Shown here: in pieces, positions 18,163 through 32,494 of the stretch
Numbering within the stretch: the stretch's first letter is position 1
Layout of the letters: the number at the start of each line of letters is the position of its first letter
Source: Pyrus communis
Lineage: Eukaryota; Streptophyta; Magnoliopsida; Rosales; Rosaceae
Direction of reading: 5' to 3'
Length of the DNA stretch: 64,000 nt
NCBI RefSeq assembly: GCF_963583255.1
Contig: NC_084819.1
Coordinates: 1,309,501-1,373,500, forward strand
Position numbers and translations under genes: made by a program
The notes under the pieces: generated by a model
What the model saw: the letters and a program-made list of their open reading frames with translations, nothing else
Told to the model about the DNA's origin: nothing
Databases searched by the model: none

Positions 18163-20575
18163 CGTCGAGAGAGAGGGAGGGAGAAGTGTTTATCAGTATG
18201 ACCTCCCCACTTAGGGTTGTTGTGTCGTTGGGTTGCGGAGACGGTAGATTGTTATGGAGCGAGGAGAGGAAGAAGAAAGTATGGAGAAAATTGTTGTTTT
18301 CTCAGTGGTTCAGGCCATATATGTATTAGAATGGATTTAAAACTACAAACGAAAAAGAGTCCTATTTTGCTACGGATAAGGATTCTCTGCTTATTTTTAG
18401 CTCCACCAGTTATCATGGAGAGATTATTTAGCATACTTGGAACACAAAATGATACAATATATGTCATCATATAAGTGTAGGGACACTTGAAAAATAAAAT
18501 TTTCATCCACTTATATAATAACATCTAGTGTTCCATCTCGTTAAAATTTTCTCTTAACCGTGATGTATCACTACTCCTAATCCTTATAAAATTGGGCCAC
18601 GTCACACGTGTCTACTAATCATATGTTATCTAGGCATTTAATAAATATTTATGAAAATAAAAGCAATTAAATTAGGTTTTTTTATATTTATTTTATATTT
18701 TTTATTACGATTTGGTAGTATTCCTCTTTATTTGTAAGTGAGAGATCATCCGAGGAGAAACCCATTTCGAAACTAGAAATGCAACTCTAACACTATTGAC
18801 TCTCATGAGGCAAAGCACTAAGAAGCTGCTCATCTCAAGGCCTCCTGAAAGGTCTAGGATTATCTCCCCTCTTTGGAACCCTCTCATTTCTTCTTCTCCT
18901 ATTTGAACGGACACGGTTAAGCAACGTCAACATTTTATATAGAAAGAGAAAGACAAAATAAAGAATGTGAAAAGAAGGGAGAGAAAGGGATGAAAACAGG
19001 AGAGGAGGGAATCCTAATCCCTCCTGAAAATCCTTTCTCTGAGAAAAGCCGTCTTGCTCTCCCACTCTGTTTTCCAAGTGGGTTGGATTACATCGAGTAG
19101 CTTCTAGGAAAAAATTGAGGCTTGTCTTTTTTTATATACACGAATGCTCCATTAACATGGTTCAATACATAGTGCATGCAACGACCCAAATTTATTGTCA
19201 CCATTTTTTGACAACACCCCACATATTCAAGCACCAAAATTTCCCAAAAATTAAGCAAGTTTTTTAATCAACTTGAACAAAACCCGGATGAAATTGTTGG
19301 AAAATTTTCAGAAACGGATGATTAGAATAACCCAAAAGCCAAAGTGGTGAGAGAAATAAGAATTAGGGCATATAAGTCGTTTCATATTAGAGCATACAAG
19401 GCATTTGATATTTAAATTTTATGTGAAGTGTATTCATCAATATGGGTGGTACCAATTAAACAACCCTTAAATTAAGGTTTACTAGTTGAATTCCCCTAAA
19501 ACTGTCTCCACTTATCAAGTTATCATTTGAAACTGATTTAGTCTCATTCTGTCATCTGAAACTGCCAATTCCAATTTCAATTCTTTTGGTTTCACTTCAC
19601 CTAATGTTAAATTCAAAGGTATTTTAGACATTTCACTTTTAAAACACCTTTTGGCTTTTGCTTTGTCTCCATCCTGTGCTTGGGTTTAGTCGACTAATCA
19701 TCTTGACAAAACAAATTAGGGTTCATGAAAGAAAAGAAAGGAATTTAATGATTTATTGGATTTGAATTTTACTTTTTCAACGGGATGAGGTGAAGTGAGA
19801 CAAAATGAGTTGAAAATGGGTTTCAGTGGGTAAAATAAAACAAAACCAATTTTAAAAGGTAAATTGAGACTTAGTGGGAGTTTCATATACAATCCAACTA
19901 ATAAGCCTTAAATTAAAGAAACACACTACATAGTTGTAATTTTCCGAGTACATGCACAGTGGGAGCTTCTACAACGAGTAAGTTTTGTGCGAGTCTGGTT
20001 CAGTTTAGCACAGTACGTAATTACCGATTAAAGTGATAATCTCCAGGGTTTTTATGATGATTGTTTTTTTTAACTCTCATCCCCTTCAATATTAGACTTT
20101 TAAATAGTGTGTTTAACAAAATATGGAGGTGCCAATAAAATAAAATAAAACCGTGCTAGTTCGAACCCCTCTAATTTCCCTTCTCATAATAACTAATTAT
20201 CGATTACTAAAAGAAAAAAAGATTATGAATTATACAAATGTATCACAGTAGATCTTATAACGACAAATTTACATAAACCAAAATCGAAAAAAAATTATTA
20301 AGTAGAGTAGAATCTGACAAACTTGAAGATTTAGGCTTGCATTCAAATCAATAATTTCATATTATGACATTATATTTCCAGTGTAACGTAGAAGGCTGTG
20401 TTGGCAGGTCAAGATACGCTTCTTTCGGATACAACATGCAAATCTACAAACTTTATAATGTTGTGATTCAAGAGATAGCAAGGAACTTAACTTTCATTGC
20501 TAGGCCTTGCAATTCTTATTTCCTATAAAAATACATGCACTTTAAACTGCTTCGGTGAATTTCGGGATAAGATGT
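18163..20575. other. Intergenic, no gene recognised
   Basis: The left end should hold the F-box gene's promoter and leader. The rest is AT-rich with short open frames only. Around 18420-18540 there is loosely palindromic DNA (AAGTGTAGGGACACTTG and nearby) that could be an old MITE. Nothing else stands out. Confidence 0.5.
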
Positions 20576-23500
20576 TTACTTGTACAGGTTATGTATTTGA
20601 TCCTTGTACTGAGCTACGACTCGGTCCCTTCGAATTTTCATAGTTGGAGTCATTAGTCCACTATCAATCTGCACAACAGAAGGTATTACTAACCAGACAA
20701 TTACCAGTCACGTCTGCAACTTGAATGAAGACGCGGGCAAAGATACTTTACCGTGAAGGGTTCATCCACAATCAAAATCGGTCCAATTTGAAACGAACAC
20801 CCTGTAGTCCTGCATGAAATAGATAGGAAACTATAAGAAAAAGAAAACATTAGATTGTAATGGCCTCTGATGTTGTCCTCATAGGCTGTATTCCTTATAT
20901 GTTTCTTGAAGTTTTTAACGGTAATGGCCTCTGTTCTTGAAGTTTTTTACGATGATATTATGACAATTTCTTTCATGAGTTTTTATTTCGGTGGTAACTA
21001 ATTCATATCCGCTGTGTAAAAGATACTTTAAAAAGAAATCTTACCATATTCTTAAATCTTCATATACCAAGTTTTTCATTTTATCCATACTGAGCTCAGA
21101 GGCATTAACATCTACAATGGACAATTTTTTGGCTACAAGTAAAACCTCTTCTTTGTTTGGAACAATTATTGCCCCAAGTCGTCGTTGATCCTACATACAG
21201 AAATGCCATACGACACACAAAATCAGTACATGTCGTCTTAAATGTAGCAGAATATAGATAACTATAGTTCTGGAAAGTCCAATGCAGAAAAAGAAAAAAG
21301 AACAAAAGAAAGCTGCTGAAACTTGACCTGGCCGACCACTACAATTTGTTGAATTAGACTACTTCTCATGGCAGCTTCCTCAAGCTCCACTGGTTCAACA
21401 TTTTCACCTGATTTTTCAAGCAAGCAAAAATTAAAGAAGAAAAGACGGCAAGTAGGGTATTAAGAGGAGAAAAAAGGGGAAAAGGAGATGAGAAGAAATT
21501 TATTACAAAGTTATAAAATCGGAATCCACTACATTACCTTTCTTTTATGATAAAGAGACTTTTTTAACAACAAATTAGCATAAAGATACTCGTCAAATTC
21601 TCTAGATTTCAGACAAAGAAGAAAAATGGCGGGTAATTCTAAGAGAGGGGGGGGGGGGGGGGGGCGGTGTGAGAGGGAGGATGGGGAAGCGGAAATGGAC
21701 CTGGTCGGCCTCTGAGGGTGTCCCCATAGGCCTATGGCCTAAACGGTCTGCTACTATTCCTTTCACTTCTTAGCAAGAAGATACATGGCGGTGTAGTAGA
21801 AGAAAATTAAAATATGTTTGTATACCTGTTGAAAGGACTATTGTATCCTTTGCACGTCCTTCCAGGACAATAACACCTCCACAACGACGACTTCGCCCTG
21901 TTGAGTGGTGAGGAGCAATCCAACCAATATCTCCAGTACTCAGCCAACCATCCTCATCTAGTACTTGCTTTGTAGCTGCTGGATTCTAGTTCAAAATGTG
22001 AAAACAAAAAGGTCAATTGACATCTTACGCAAGGAAAAAATAATATGAATTCTGATTATTTTGGGTGAAAGCAGCAGCAAAATGGCACCAATCTCCAAGA
22101 TACATTGGCAAGAACACTTTCCACGCACTTGAACACATTAACTAGTGGGCACCTCAACATTTTCACCATTTCAACAGAGTAAAACCATTAAATACTATCT
22201 TATGGACTTGGATAAGTAGTACAAAGAAGCAACGTGTCTACAAGAGTAAATATGTTCAGAAAGTCTGCAAGTATATGGGGGAAAATTAAGGCTAGTGTGG
22301 AACATAAATTAATATTGGCCTCACATTATAATAACTTAAGCTTTTCTTCTTAAAAGCGTCTGGGACAGTGGTAAACCAACAATTTAATCATGATACGGAA
22401 TCTTGTGTTAAATCCTGTATGAAACACTGTGCTAACCCTGCTTGGACTTGAGATATATCTTGATGGGGTATATTCGGTTTAATGACAGTGGTGTACACAT
22501 ACACTCATATAAATGTAAATATATACGGAATGTATGCCTGCAAATATTTGGTGCACAACAGACACCTACCATGTGATAATACTAACCAGTTCAGTACCTC
22601 ATATTGTAAAAGAGTTGCAGTTTAAAACATTTAACGGGTGGCTCCGTAGCTAGAAGTTTTGAACCTCTTTTCTGTGAGGATAAAGATGCTAAGAAGACGA
22701 GTCCTGGTTATAAGGATCACGAATAATGCCTAGTTTACATCTACTGAAGATTTCCACGGTTCTAAACTACACTTGTGTAATCTATTTATAATGGAGTCTC
22801 GAGAAGAATGGGGAAAACGAGTTTTAATAACCCTTTTTTCTTCACCAATATTACAGTACCCCAAGTTTTATGTTATTAGTCATACCAACTTTTATCAGAT
22901 TTTACTATTTAAACCCACAAAATTTTAGCATTATCTTATCAGCGACTGAAAAATTAAAAAGCTCATTCTGATCCACAAAAGTTAATGTTACCTTATAGTA
23001 TCCCTTCATCACTTGTGGGCCCCGAACGTTTACAATGCCACTTGAACCTGGTGGGAGAACTTCACCAGTTTCCAAATCTACAACTTTGAACTCAGTATGT
23101 CGAATTGGAGGCCCAACTGAACCAAGAACCTTCAAAAATTTACATCTGTGACGTTATCATACAATGTACCACATATGAAACTCACAGCCTTGAATAAAAA
23201 CATATAAAAACCTTGGGCCTTTTATCACATACAAACACTTTACGTTATCGTCATAATTCCTTGAACCTTTTCTTACATATAACTTTGAACTTTTCCCTAA
23301 CAAAGCAACAATAATTTTTTCAAAATATTACCTGTTTATTTTATTTTCTGCTATCACATGCACTGTCATAGGTGCCATTAACCAACAAGTACGTATCGTT
23401 TATTTATATGTAAATTAGATTGTTGTTCTTACATTATTGTTTGGCCGGCGAGCAGCAATAACTGGAGAAGTCTCGGTTAAACCATATCCATTTTGCACTT

Positions 23501-26500
23501 TCACACCAATTGCCTGCAAGCGCACATCGCTAGAATGAGAGTTGATTGCCCAAAACTTCTCTTTGGCCAGTAATATGTGTGTAAGAGTCTAACCTCAAAA
23601 AATTTATCAACGTGTAACGGCAAGCTACCTCCTCCGCTAATACCAGCCTGCAGGAAGCCAAGGAAAGATTTCCTTAGTTCACTTCATTCCAGTTAAAAGC
23701 ATCCATGAGATATACTTAGAAGACCCAAAAAAATGACGAGACAATCTAAATCTTCTCACACACACAGACTTTTGCAAATGAGAGAGAAATGTAGAAAATA
23801 AGTAGTTACAAGAACTCTAAAAGTTTCCTGACTAAAACACTGATCCTTCAGATATTTTAACCAACATATTCAGTTGGCTTGTGAATGATGATCTACAAAC
23901 CAAACCACACAATCCACGAAAGAAAACCACAAAATACCCACTTTTCACACTGTCAAATTCTAATAAAAAGAAGCTGTGACTACAATAAATGACTTGAAAA
24001 AACATGACCTTCGATATTCCGATAGCAGAATGAATTTTACTATAGACAAGCTTCTTTCCCAACATATGCAAAGGCCATAATATCGCAGCAACAACTCTTG
24101 CCCATAGCCAATCATACAGTGAAGCAAGATAAGATGCTTGCTTCTGGTTCCTCGTCAAATATGTTCCCTACAAACAAAATTCAAATCAATCGATCCAATA
24201 AGTTTGGGTGGGAAACGAGTTGTTAACTATTAACACATTAGACATAATAAGATCAATAACTGAATGCGAAATCAGTTGTTAATCAGTTTGGCACAAGAAA
24301 GGCAATTAAAACAAGATGCAACTAAAAAAAAATTTACCAGAAGATTCAAATGCATTCAGTCAAAAAAACTTTCTTTTTTATGGGACGGTAAACAAGATTA
24401 TGAACAAATAGTTTAAATATAAAAGAGTTACTAACTGTTGTGATCACTATTCTATTTAGACCCTTCTAGGGTTATCATTAATGTATTAGAGCCTCAGTTC
24501 TACAACATCCTCCAAAAGGGTTATCTCCAGCTGAGATTTGAATTCCTAGGCTGTATTTAAACTACTCTAAATCTCAACGCATAGCTGATGTGAGACCCAA
24601 ATGATCAAATTGCCGTTGAAAAATTTTCTATTGATATTCCTGTCACTACTATAAAGGGCGGGGCGTAAGTTCCCTATCAACAGGGTCTGTTATCCTTTAT
24701 ATGTTCTGTTTTGACAGCAAAAAGTGTTGAGGACGGTTGCTGTGTTTGAGACACGTGATGCCTAACTTGTTAATATAGTGAGGCACGTCATTGAACTTAA
24801 GTCATTTATGAAGACGTGATGTCTATATTGTGGATGCACATGTACTCATTCAGCTACCGGGCCCATGGTGCGTTAAAGTAGGCAGAAGCACAAATTCAGT
24901 TTTTGTTTAGGCCTTTTGTTTCATCAGTATATTATGGCCTGTGCAAATAGAAAATAGCATAAACAAGACAAAGTACTCAGTGGTTGAACCTCGTAAATCC
25001 TCTTAAACTCCATGTATGCCAAACTGATCCTTATGAATGTAAGTGCAATAAACTTACGAGCAGTAGAGCTCGTAGAGATCTGTTTCTGAATCCCACTGCA
25101 TGATGAAAATATGAAAACTTCTTTAGAACCCTAAATGAACAATAATGACTAACAGATAACCCTAAATGTTGAAACATATTTCTGTAAACGAATACAAAAA
25201 GAAGAAGAAAAAAAAGGTGAAAATTCAACTAGTTGATGCATTGTACAACCAATTTTACAATTTTACAAACAAAACAAAGCGAACAAGGTGAAAAAAAAAT
25301 CGACACATGTTCAAACAACCAAAAAAGGGAAACTCATAAGACAGTTGTCTACTCTGTCATTAATTAAAACCATACCTCTGCAGTAGCATACTTTCCAAGA
25401 AAAAGGACATACCTGTAAAGTGTCTCATACACTAAAGGAACTGAAATTATGAAATTTGGTTGATACTGTAGCAAATCCTCCTATAAACCAATAATCATAT
25501 CAATTAGAACACCACAAAAGCAAGAAAAGGTATCGAATAACTGGATGTGAAATAAATTTGTCATTTTCTGTCACAAACAATATTCTTGTAAATTGTCGAA
25601 TCACCGGAGAAGGTTAAGGTAAAGTTATTCCTTTGAGAAAAAAAAATGGTTGGGGCAATGTGCAAGCCACATGCATGACTTCCCTATCATGTACTTTCTC
25701 GAGAGAACATTGTCCAGCTCTAGAAATAAATTTCTTCAGACTATAATATGCTGGAAAGTTGGAAACGGAGCAACTTAACATCCATGAAAATAAACAGTTC
25801 AAAACAGTAATACCTTCAAGTTCCTGACAGTTGTGTATACTTGCTCGATTCCATACGTCAATGTGAAATACTCACAAGCTCGTTCATAGGCATGCCAAGG
25901 TGGAAGCATGCTGAGAAATCTGTCCCCAGCTTCAGCAGGCACAACATCCCATAGGTTTTTTATCTGGGAAAAAAGCACATAGAAAATAGCCTCAAGTTAA
26001 AAATTATAGACATCTATTGGCTCCAATTATAACAAAAAGAAACAGGGGAATGTCATCCAAAATGCAAAGGAAGAACTAAACTACCTCTAACAATCATTTA
26101 TGATTCAAATTAAACATAAAAGGAAGGCACCCAAAATCCATCTTTGCAACAGCCTAGAAGTCTCCAGAGACAAAGGCGTTATTAGTACATCTTGTCATAC
26201 ATCATAAGTTGGACAGCCTCCAGGCCGTGATATAAGTTCCATATCACTCACAAAGTTTGCAAATTATACGTACCCATTTTATTAGAGTTTGGGTCTGTAT
26301 ATTTTATTTTAATGTCAGATTCTTCATATGATGTAGGGCTCATCACGTATTCGAATTTCTAGAGTTCTAGAGAAGACAAGATGAGTTGAAAACGAGCTAA
26401 ATCTATGTACTTAGTAGCTTTTCCAACTTCTTCGGTAGTACACCATATATTGCACATATTATCAAATATGACCTTTTTCTTATTCTTTAAATGGCTTTTG

Positions 26501-29281
26501 CAGTACTTTTGATATAACAGGGAGATGCATGTTTTTGTCAGTGCAGTTTTACCTATCAAACAGAAAAGGTTAAATGACAATAAATTAATCCAGTGAAGTT
26601 ACAGTCTAGATACTAGTGCTTTGTCGATCATACCAAGAGTATTCAACATACAAACCTGATGCAACAGATTTCGATGAGTTAGCATGACACCTTTCGGGTT
26701 CCCAGTTGTTCCGCTTGTATATACTAGTGTAGCTACATCATCTGAGTTGATAGTTTCATACGTATACTTTCCCCCTGAAATTAAGCCACATGGGTGTTGC
26801 ATTCATTACCCAAAGAGAGGAATATTATATTGCTAAGGAAGTGCATAGAAACAGAAATTATAAGCAGTGCAATTTCCATGTTAAACAAATACTATCAAAG
26901 AGCATATGTATTCCCAAAGTACGATGATGCAGGGCAGTAGTGATAAGCTGCCATCCAGCCGCTACATTGATTGAAAACCAGAATAGAAGACAAATCCCAG
27001 AAACAAACAACAGAAATAGAGAAATAAAATCGAACTGTGAACAACTATGATTGAGTTCAACGGCAAGACACCCAAGAGAAACTCTATAATCTGGTTACTG
27101 GCATGAAATTAGTAATAGACTGAATACGAGGTCTCCTAATAGACTATTTAAACTAAGGTTACTGCAGCCCTAGCATCCTAGATCTTTGGTACTATCTTAA
27201 AGCAAAAAAGAAACTGTTAGCAAAGACAGAGGGATGACATACGGGCATCATTAAAGTTGAGCATACTCTTACGACTCTCTCGACCCAGATCCAGAATCTC
27301 CTTGTAGTTAAAAACAGGAGTCTCCTCTTCACTGGCCAGGCTTGACTTCTCCCCCCAAAGCAGAATTACAAATTTCATGACAACCTTGGAAGAGAATGCT
27401 TCTGCGATCCGATTGAACAATTCAGGACTGTCCACAGCAAGTGCGACACTGTAGTAGTGATGAAACTTAAGATTATTTTATGGAGTCATCAAGGAAAAAA
27501 GAGAAGGAAACATGTGTTAAAAATGCTTAAGATTATTTGAAAGAACAAATTTGCACTCATTAAGGCTCAAAAAGAGACCGACTGTGAAATCATGTTACTA
27601 TAAAAAGTTGCAACTGCACAACTATGAGAAGAGTATCAAATAGAAAACGATGAGACAAACCATGTTGAGCGTCAAGATTGAAAATGAATTTTACGGGTGA
27701 ATATAATGTAAAATATGCATCTAATAATTCATATATTGATATAACAAAGGTGGTGGAAATTGACTTGAATAAGCAGAACAGGCAAGTAAGAAAGCGCTTT
27801 GTACACACCTTTCAGAGTGATCATATATTTGTAACAACTCTTCCACTGAAGACCTTGAACCTCTTACCACATTGATAGCTCCAGTAGCCATTATACCTAA
27901 ACCAACATAAAACATGAGGATAATTAAAATCCATAAATCATACATAGAGAAGAATACAAAATTTATTTAATCGCACATTTGGTAGGCCAAAAACGGAACT
28001 GTACCCTGATCTGCTACAAGCCAACGACATGAATTATCGGCAAAAAGTGCAATTTTGTCTTCAGGCTTTACTCCAACAACTCTTAGGCCTTCAGAGAAAT
28101 CCAAAATTTCCTCTTCCAGCTGCAATTTCAAAATTGGAATAAAAACAAAAGTTATAAACATAGTACTATCATTTCTTCGTATTAACATCGGAAGAAGAAA
28201 TGATAAAATCAGTATCGATTTTCCTGAACCACGCGATATAGAGGCAATTGGATATAGAGACAATTGGATGAAGCACGCGAAAGAAGATAAAGGAACAAAC
28301 AGTGAAGGTAAAACAAATATGTACGGGAGAATTAGAATCGGAAAAGAAAATTAACCTGTTTATAAGTCATACTTGAAGGCGGGTCATGGTATGGATCTGT
28401 CAATGCTACACGATCACCATATCTCTCGGCTGAAGATCTCCAAATGTCAGGAACTGCTTGCCACTCATCAGATACAGAAGCACCATTCCTGTTTAGGAAT
28501 GCACTTTCTAGAAATGGTGAATACCTTCTTATCAGCAGTTCCTCTGTCTGTAACTGAATATTTCAGATACAAATATATGTCAGTATTCAGTACCCTCTAG
28601 CTGTGTTTCAATCCAAATACTCGGGATCGTTAGACCACATTGCAAGGTGAATTACCTACCGGTGTCTGATTCCCTATTTAAAACATGACATTAGGAATAG
28701 TGGTAAGAATGTCACAGAAACGGCGGTGCAACAAAACCAAAACAATTCAAATTACTAACTAACGAGCACATAACATGATTGCCTACTCAGTTTGTAACGC
28801 ATCCAGCGTCAGAAGTACATTCAACAATAACCGAAACTAATATACTAAACCCGATTTCATGTCTAGGAATCTCAACACAGCTCCTATCTCAGAATACTAT
28901 CAAATGCAGTCACAATCTCACTAGCACTAACAGAATTATAAAAGTAGTAACAAAATGAACAAAAACATAATAAAAAAAAGCGGAAATGATACAAATTCAA
29001 CATAAACCAACCAAAATTTAAAAAATTCATGAAATTCTCAGAAAAGGGTGTTCAAGAATCACCTTTGATTCGCAAAACACTCGAAACTCGCGATTCGGAA
29101 GAAACCCACCTCGCCTTCCATGCCATGTTCGAAGAAAAACACTTCTGCTTCTGAAACTGTAGCTAGAAAACAGGAATTGAAGGGCACCCCCACAATCAGA
29201 AGAGCTTGCCAACAAGAAGTTGGGCCTCAAGGAAAAGGTGGCGCCAATTTGATTTGCAGAAGCAGCAGATGAAGAAAGCAT
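20576..29281 (-). CDS. Plastidial long-chain acyl-ACP synthetase (AAE15/AAE16-like), copy 2
   Basis: Paralogue of the gene at 6416-13273, same strand and predicted reaction. The 18 GT-AG exons are 29063-29281, 28356-28547, 28005-28119, 27809-27896, 27243-27448, 26656-26774, 25814-25963, 25413-25480, 24990-25095, 24009-24167, 23594-23647, 23433-23513, 22992-23129, 21826-21985, 21328-21407, 21045-21190, 20752-20809 and 20576-20668. They sum to 2232 nt, in frame, 743 residues. Key motifs are intact: [50 protein letters not shown]. Fourteen exons have exactly the same length as in copy 1. The others differ by multiples of three: exon 1 by -6, exon 5 by +3, exon 6 by -27 and exon 16 by -3. The 5' end of exon 6 lacks nine codons of the linker before the P-loop. 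Both copies look functional. Confidence 0.93.
21647..21664 (+). repeat. Poly-G run inside an intron
   Basis: Eighteen consecutive G residues lie in the intron between exons 14 and 15 of the second acyl-ACP synthetase. On the transcribed strand's product this is a poly-C stretch. It may vary in length between individuals or be a sequencing artefact. Confidence 0.8.
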
Positions 29282-32200
29282 AGCTGATATCTCTGTGTGT
29301 TTTGTAATCGTGCGCCTCTGACTTTCTGCAGATTTTATGCGTAATATACTGAGAGTGTGAAGGAGAGATGTCACAGCGACAAGAACAACGATACGAGCTT
29401 CATAGTGTTCGTCAGAGTGTGGAAATTGAGATCTTTAGTCGACCAAAGTATTAAAAAAGTCGGACGATTAGATGGGATCTTTGAAGTGTTCGCCACTTTA
29501 CAACACAACTGGTTTTGATAGTGAGATCATCAATTGCCATACTTTATCAAAACACGTTAGATGTTCGTTTTGTCTTGTACCTTTATCTACGTTTTGTCTT
29601 GTACCTTTAGAGCAACTCCAGCCCGCTTGGAGTTGACTGGCACCAAGTGAAGAAAATGGCCCGGCTTGCCTAAAATGAGCTCCAGCCCGCACAATTGACT
29701 GGCACCCAGCCCGTGCCAGTCAACAGCCCAGCCCAAAATGGACAGACCCAGGAGCCGGGCTTTCTTCTTGGCGCGTGCATAACACGTGGGTGCCCAGGCG
29801 AGTAGCCGACAGGCTTTGCAGGCGCTGGGGCCCGCGTGCAGGTCAACTTGCAGTCATCCGGGTACGGGCTACGTGGCCCTCCTCAGAGCCTTTGGATTTC
29901 CAACGGCTAGTTTTTGTAGGCCGTTGGATTTCCAACGGTAAAAAAAATTTTAATTTAAAATTTAAATTGGACCATCCGATCACAGATCAACGGTCCACGT
30001 TTATTTCACCAAAAAAAAAAAAAAAAGGCCCAACGGTCAGAAATTTGACCGTTGGCTACGTGGCATCGTGTTGGCTGTTGGATTTGATTATTTTTCAAAT
30101 CCAACGGTCCAGATTAATTACAACATTAAAATTTATTAAAAATTAATTAAAAAATGTCAAATTTTTTTTAAAAAATACAGAAAATAGTACGTTCGGATAA
30201 TGACACGTGGCGTGACGAGATTGGTTAAAAATCTTATCGAAATCTTGCCTAAATTATTGTAAACAGGAAGTGACACGTGGGTTGTCGGGATTGGTTGAAA
30301 ATCTTAGCGGAAATCTATTCAAAAAATAGTACGTTCGGATAATGACACGTGGCGTGACGAGATTGGTTAAAAATCATATCCGAAATTAAAACTATTTTTT
30401 TTATTATTTTATAAAAAAATGATTTAATATTTTAAATGGACTGGGTGCCAGCGCATTTTGTAGGGGTGGAGATCGTTTGTGCCAGCGCATTTTTAGACTA
30501 GGTGCCATCACATTTTGTTTGGGGTGGAGATGCTTTGGCCTATTACTGTTCATTGGGTCTATTACTGTTCAATTAAGTGGATAAATGGGCTGGGTGCTGG
30601 CGCAAAGTGGATAGGGATGGAGTTGCTCTTATATACCAAGTCCAAACCAGCAAACATTTTATTTTTAAAAAAAAAGAGTAAATTGTAACAATGATCTTTC
30701 AACTTTAATCAAATTGGAGCTGTGGTCCCTTAACTCATCAAAACGTATAACTAGGATCCTTTTCGTCAACTTCATTAAAATTTTACCAAAATGAGTTATG
30801 TTGAAATGACCATTGCTACAATTGGGTTAAAATTGATGGATCATTTCTTTAATTAGGTTAAAGTTGATGAACCATATCTCCAATTAGATTAAAGTTGAGG
30901 GACTATTAATAATAGATTTTTAGTTGATAAACTATATCTGCACGTTTTGATGAGTTGATGGATCAATGCTAATGAATTTTTAGTTGAACGACCATTGCTC
31001 TAATTAAATTAAAGTTGAGAAACCATTTTTACAATTTACTAAAAAAAGTAACACAACTTTCACGTCTTGTCGCTTAAGTGCTAGGCAGGTGATTGATGCC
31101 TCAATTAATTCTTAAACATTTGAAAATTAAAAAAAAAAAAAAAGACGACTAGACCCTAGCTTAGTCCACTTAAACATTGGCTAAGTCGCACGCAACTCTC
31201 ATTTAGATAGAAAATAAATTTTATTTTATATTTTTTTTTTCAAGAAATTGTAATAGATTTGTTAAATATTTAGATGAACATTTCCCATATTTTTCAATAT
31301 TTTCTAATACTTTATAATCTTCATGTCATTCTATTTGCAATTTATTTATTTTAATACAATTATGTATTTTTATTTAAGTATAAGTAGACATTTATTTATA
31401 CGTTATATAAATTAAAAAACTATCTAGTCTCTCGCCTAGACGCCTGGGCACTAGGCCTTTGCCAACCACCTGACCAGCGAATGTTGATTTTTTTTTTTTG
31501 GACAATTGATAATACACTAAGAGGGTGGGAGAGTGGGCTAAATCTTACAATAGGTTAGTAATAATGTGGTTCAAATTCATCATTGACGAGAATTGAACCC
31601 AAGACTTTTCACTTACCAACGAAGAGAAACACAACCAAATCATAATACTAAGTGACATTATGCTATTAGGTACATGGTTTTATTACTCATTGATTGATTG
31701 ATGTTGTTACCGTCATTGTGGCCACTGGCCCTCAATTAATTTCCGTTTGTCATTATATAGTTGCTGTGTTTGTCAATTATGTGGTTGTCCGTAATATGCG
31801 GCTGGTGCCAATATATGTGATATGTAAGGGTGGTTCTATTCACATACTTATTTTACTTTGTATACATTCGTTTGAATTTTTTGTCATATGATGAAATGAA
31901 TTGAAGAAGATTAATAGATAAAAACTAATAAGAATACGTGAGAAGTAAAAAAAAATGTGTGAATAACATTACTTTTATCTAATTAGTTACGATCATTTCT
32001 ATGTAAATTTTATATCTATATATAGACATTCTAGTGAGAAGAAATGACACCTTTTTTATTTCTCCCCTCAACCTTTCTCTTGTTTCTCTCTATTCTCTCT
32101 TATTATCTCTTTCTTTATATTTTATTTCCAACACGACTGGTATTAACGTTGGAAATGAAAATTGGTTCTACTGATCTACCCTCAGCATAGTGTACTTGTA

Positions 32201-32494
32201 TGGCCTCGGCTGTCAAAAGAGGCATAGTGTCATCATAGAGACCAAAAGTAGAGTGTTTGACACTTGCGGGGCTGGGACACTTCCCATCAGCATTGAACAC
32301 AAACGGATAATTGAAGAGTTGCATTGAACAAAAGCAACATTTTCTCAGTTACATATAAATTAATAACAAGCAAATTAACGTTCATCTGTTACAGTTATGC
32401 TTTCAAATCTAACAATTGAGACACCATCTCTTGCAATATTGTTTTAGCCTGACCAGCTGCTTTTATTTTTAAGAGCAGCATTTTATGATAATCT
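29282..32494. other. Intergenic with a DNA transposon, no gene recognised
   Basis: The left edge carries the upstream region of the second acyl-ACP synthetase. A 1 kb TIR element occupies 29610-30628. From about 30670 to 31050 a degenerate phrase (like ATTGGATTAAAGTTGAGGGACCA) recurs several times. The region 31100-32490 is AT-rich. A 69-codon minus-strand open frame at 32115-32324 has no recognised family. Confidence 0.5.
29610..30628. mobile_element. Non-autonomous TIR transposon with TTA target duplication
   Basis: The ends are inverted: GAGCAACTCCAGCCC at 29610 and, reverse-complemented from the right end at 30628, GAGCAACTCCATCCC. TTA flanks both sides (29607-29609 and 30629-30631), a three-base duplication typical of PIF/Harbinger elements. 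Internally, a phrase with GTACGTTCGGATAATGACACGTGGC occurs at about 30188 and 30330, with a diverged relative at 30260, and the motif CCAACGGT recurs. No transposase is encoded. Superfamily is inferred from the TTA duplication alone. Confidence 0.55.

Noticed and set aside
32115..32324. 69-codon frame considered as the last exon of the glucanase
   Set aside because: The exon at 32495-32532 gives the family C-terminus with the sixth Cys (SCKFPS) and keeps the frame.
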